The position numbers and the translations under genes are program-made. This document shows, piece by piece, positions 61,084 through 64,000 of a stretch of DNA of 64,000 nt (position 1 is its first letter; the number at the start of each line of letters is the position of its first letter). The notes beneath the pieces were generated by a model. That model had not been told where the DNA came from. It ran no database searches and was given only the letters and a program-made list of their open reading frames with translations. Origin of the DNA: CBDCGJ01 sp965216645. GTDB lineage: Bacteria; Pseudomonadota; Alphaproteobacteria; GCA-2731375. Location of the stretch: contig CBDCGJ010000011.1 of NCBI GenBank assembly GCA_965216645.1, forward strand, positions 1-64,000. The letters are read 5' to 3'.

Positions 61084-64000
61084 CTATATGCTGAAATACT
61101 TAGCCTGGGGATGATGGACGACAATCGCTGTGGTGGATTGCTCCGGATAAAGTTGGTCTTCCTCACCCAAGCGAAGCCCGATGCGGCCGGCGTCCAGCAG
61201 GTCGAGCAATTGGTGTTGGTCGGCCAGATTGGGGCAGGCCGGGTACCCGAAAGAATAGCGCGCGCCCTGATATTCGGATTGATCCGTGGACACTTTCACG
61301 GCCGTCGCGGCGCCGTCCAGTTCGAGTTCCCGGCGCACCCGATGATGAACGAATTCGGCCATGGCCTCCGCCATCTCCACGCCAAGTCCGTGCAGGTAGA
61401 GATAGTCCTTGTAGCGGTCCGCTTCGAACCAGTCGCGGGCCACGTCGGACGCGCGTTGGCCGATGGTCACGGCCTGAATGGCGATCACGTCCGGTTCGTC
61501 CTGACGGAAGAAATCGGCGACGCAAAGCCCGCCCTGTCGATTTTGCCGCGGCAGGGCGAACCGCGCGACCTCTGGTCCTTCATTTGAAGCATAGAGCACG
61601 ATGTCGTCGCCCTCGGCACGGGCTGACCAGTAACCGTAGACCGCTTGCGGGTGTAGCACCTGGTCTTGCGCGACTTCGGCAAGCAGATCCGTAAGGATCG
61701 GCCGCAATTCGGAGCGCGCCCAATCGAGATAGTCCTCCAACCGACGGCCGTTTTTCCGGTAGCCCCAATGGAACTGGTAGAGCATGCGCTCATTCAGAAA
61801 CGGCAAAAGATCCTCGGGGTCGACCCGTTCGATCAGACGCGCACCCCAGAAAGGGGGAGTCGGGACGCGGACGCCGCGGGCCAGTTCCTCGCGTTTCAGA
61901 CGGATTTCCTCGGCATCGATCGGCCTCGGCAGTGGTGCCGGGACACCCGGTCCCGGTTTTCCATTCTTCGGTCTTCGCGCGCGTTTCAGCCGTTCGGCTT
62001 CGACATGAGCCGCGAAGTCTCCCGTCACCACTTTGTCCATCAGATCCAGGCCGGCAAAAGCATCTTGGGCGTAAGCGACCTGGCCTGTCGTGTAGGCCTC
62101 GGCACAGTCTTCTTGGACATAGCGGCGGGTCAGGGCGGCGCCGCCGAGCATGACGGGCGTGTCGATACCTTCCCGGCTCAGCTCGGCCATGTTCTCGCGC
62201 ATGATCGCCGTCGACTTCACCAGTAGGCCGGACAAGCCAATGGCGTCCGCGTCATGTTCGCGGGCGGCAGCGATAATGGCGTCGATCGGTTGCTTGATAC
62301 CGAGGTTGACCACCTGGTAGCCATTATTGGTCAGGATAATGTCGACTAGGTTTTTGCCGATATCGTGGACGTCGCCTTTCACCGTGGCCAAAACGATGGT
62401 GCCGCGGCTTTGCCCCTCGTTGCGTTCCATATGCGGTTCCAAATAGGCGACGGCTGCCTTCATGGTCTCCGCCGATTGCAGGACGAAGGGAAGTTGCATC
62501 TTGCCGGCGCCGAACAAATCGCCGACAACTTTCATGCCGTCGAGGAGGAAGGTGTTGACGATATGAAGCGGATCGTGATCCGCCAAGGCCAGGTCCAAGT
62601 CTTCTTCCAGGCCGATGCGGTCGCCATCGACGATGCGGTCCGACAGACGTTGCTCCACCGCTTCCGCCCGTGGTTTCTCGGCCGCGGCTTCCGCGCTGCG
62701 ATCCTGATAGAGGGCAATGAATGCGTGCAGCGGATCGGCGCCGTCCACCCAGCGATCGAAGATCAAATTCTCCGCCGCCTCGACCTCCTCGGAAGGAATG
62801 GCATGCATCGGCTTGATTTTCGATGCATGTAGGATCGCCCCCGTCATGCCGCGCTTCAGAGCGTGATCGAGATAGACCGAATTCAACACATGGCGTGCCA
62901 TCGGCTTCAGGCCGAAAGAGATGTTGGAGAGACCCAGGATGATCTGACAATCGGGCAGCGCGGCCGCGATCCGCTCGATCGCCTCCAGTGTGGCGGTCCC
63001 TAAATCGCGGTCGTCGTCGTTACCGGTACAGATCGTGAAAGTCAGTGGATCGAATAGAAGGTCGGCCGCTGGCAGACCGTGCTGCTCGACGGCAAATTCA
63101 TAAAGCCGTTTGGCGATCGCGATTTTGGCATCCGCCGTTTTCGCCATCCCGGCTTCGTCGATGGTCAGCGCTATGACGCCCGCGCCGTATTTCTTGGCCA
63201 GCGCCAGGCGCGCGGCGGCGGGCTCCTCCCCATCCTCGAAATTGATCGAGTTGATCAGGCATTTTCCGGGATAGAGCTTCAGCGCCGCTTCGAGAACCGG
63301 CAATTCCGTGGAATCGAGGACCAATGGCAGGGCGACTTGCCCCCGCAGGCGGGTAACCATCTCGCTCATGTCGGCGACTTCGTCGCGGCCAACGAAAGCG
63401 GTGCAGAGATCGAGGGCGTGGCTGCCTTCCGCCGCCTGTTCCCGTGCCATGGCGACGCATCCATCCCAATCGCCGGCGGCTTGCAGCTCGCGGAACTTCT
63501 TCGAACCGTTCGCGTTGCACCGTTCGCCGATCGCCAAGTAGGCGTTTTCCTGCTCAAAGGTCTGCGTGCTGTATAGCGATGCGATCCGCGGCCGCCATTG
63601 CACTTGGCGTTGCTCGACTTTTGGACGTTCGGGATCGATCTCCCGAAGCATCGCGTCAAGGGCACGGATATGGTCGGGTGTCGTCCCGCAGCAGCCACCG
63701 ATCAGATTGACGCCGAATTCCCGGACGAACCGAGATAGCGAGTCAGCCAGCTCTGCCGGTGTCAATGCGTAGTGCGGTTTGCCGTCCCGCAGTTCCGGTA
63801 GACCGGCATTGGGCATGACGGAGATCAAGCCGGGCCAGTTCTGCGCCAGCCAACGCAGATGCTCTGTCATCTCCTTTGGCCCGGTGGCGCAGTTCAGGCC
63901 GATAGCGTCGATGTCCAGCGCGTCGATAATCGTCGCCGCGGCCTGGATATCGCTGCCCACAAGCAAGGTGCCCATGGTTTCCACGGTGACGCTGGCAATG
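61084..64000 (-). CDS. metH: Cobalamin-dependent methionine synthase (partial, runs off right edge)
   Basis: About 972 residues are visible; the frame is open to base 64000, so the N-terminal part is missing. In order there are the end of the homocysteine domain with zinc Cys pair (IGGCCGTTPDHIRAL), the pterin-binding domain (LAIGERCNANGSKKF), the cobalamin cap and Rossmann domains with the axial His in VKGDVHDIGKNLVD, and the SAM-reactivation domain (YPACPNLADQHQL). The internal GTG at 63984 is not the start. The enzyme methylates homocysteine with methyltetrahydrofolate and B12. It converges with psuG. Confidence 0.96.
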   Translation of the reverse strand, partial: IASVTVETMGTLLVGSDIQAAATIIDALDIDAIGLNCATGPKEMTEHLRWLAQNWPGLISVMPNAGLPELRDGKPHYALTPAELADSLSRFVREFGVNLIGGCCGTTPDHIRALDAMLREIDPERPKVEQRQVQWRPRIASLYSTQTFEQENAYLAIGERCNANGSKKFRELQAAGDWDGCVAMAREQAAEGSHALDLCTAFVGRDEVADMSEMVTRLRGQVALPLVLDSTELPVLEAALKLYPGKCLINSINFEDGEEPAAARLALAKKYGAGVIALTIDEAGMAKTADAKIAIAKRLYEFAVEQHGLPAADLLFDPLTFTICTGNDDDRDLGTATLEAIERIAAALPDCQIILGLSNISFGLKPMARHVLNSVYLDHALKRGMTGAILHASKIKPMHAIPSEEVEAAENLIFDRWVDGADPLHAFIALYQDRSAEAAAEKPRAEAVEQRLSDRIVDGDRIGLEEDLDLALADHDPLHIVNTFLLDGMKVVGDLFGAGKMQLPFVLQSAETMKAAVAYLEPHMERNEGQSRGTIVLATVKGDVHDIGKNLVDIILTNNGYQVVNLGIKQPIDAIIAAAREHDADAIGLSGLLVKSTAIMRENMAELSREGIDTPVMLGGAALTRRYVQEDCAEAYTTGQVAYAQDAFAGLDLMDKVVTGDFAAHVEAERLKRARRPKNGKPGPGVPAPLPRPIDAEEIRLKREELARGVRVPTPPFWGARLIERVDPEDLLPFLNERMLYQFHWGYRKNGRRLEDYLDWARSELRPILTDLLAEVAQDQVLHPQAVYGYWSARAEGDDIVLYASNEGPEVARFALPRQNRQGGLCVADFFRQDEPDVIAIQAVTIGQRASDVARDWFEADRYKDYLYLHGLGVEMAEAMAEFVHHRVRRELELDGAATAVKVSTDQSEYQGARYSFGYPACPNLADQHQLLDLLDAGRIGLRLGEEDQLYPEQSTTAIVVHHPQAKYFSI

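Overview
The window looks like chromosomal DNA of a GC-rich alphaproteobacterium, most likely of the Rhodospirillales/Kiloniellales kind. That placement is inferred from gene order (guaB, an rsmB-like methyltransferase and guaA close together; ppx next to rlmE), the many acyl-CoA and aromatic catabolism genes, and the codon bias. No rRNA, plasmid, integrase or transposase genes were seen. Both ends cut genes: a universal-stress-protein gene at the left edge and metH at the right edge.

Layout. 1-3.3 kb: a stress protein translationally overlapped with a Lon-like protease. 3.4-7.1 kb: a hydrolase, then a 2.6 kb segment bounded by a 54-bp duplication of the 3' half of tRNA-Leu(UAA); it carries one exported amidohydrolase and a 114-bp tandem repeat ending exactly at the tRNA CCA end. 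7.2-17.1 kb: assorted catabolic and redox genes (amidase, luciferase-like monooxygenase, methyltransferase, TauD dioxygenase, MATE pump, SDRs, HxlR regulator divergent from a nitronate monooxygenase, VOC protein). 17.1-20.1 kb: an exported subtilase with PKD domains. 20.3-31.1 kb: housekeeping block with tRNA-Gln(CUG), ppx/gppA, rlmE, a transglutaminase-like gene, guaB, an rsmB-like gene, a TPR protein, a frameshifted VWA gene, guaA and rimO.

31.1-36.9 kb is the least explained part: an ECF-like sigma factor, two unknown plus-strand genes and a four-gene minus-strand operon that includes a phage tail-collar protein and a 747-residue protein of unknown function. 36.9-42.8 kb: a kinase-like phosphotransferase, an ArsR-type regulator divergent from a 2-oxoglutarate oxygenase, and a homogentisate module (hmgA-like and fahA-like genes) divergent from a MarR gene that carries two frameshifts. 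42.9-55.1 kb: a large acyl-CoA and ring-degradation block with two pairs of acyl-CoA dehydrogenases, each pair built like the heteromeric enzymes of steroid degraders, plus hydratases, an SDR, esterases, a cupin and an HpaB-type monooxygenase. 55.2-61.0 kb: a pseudouridine-degradation pair (kinase and glycosidase genes) separated by a giant AsmA-like envelope protein. 61.1-64 kb: metH.

Regulatory signals visible by eye are three near-perfect palindromes in divergent regions (HxlR, ArsR and MarR type), two REP-like double hairpins and one nested palindromic element between convergent genes. The strongest leads are the tRNA-bounded mini-island, the tail-collar cluster, the paired acyl-CoA dehydrogenases and the kinase-AsmA-glycosidase arrangement.
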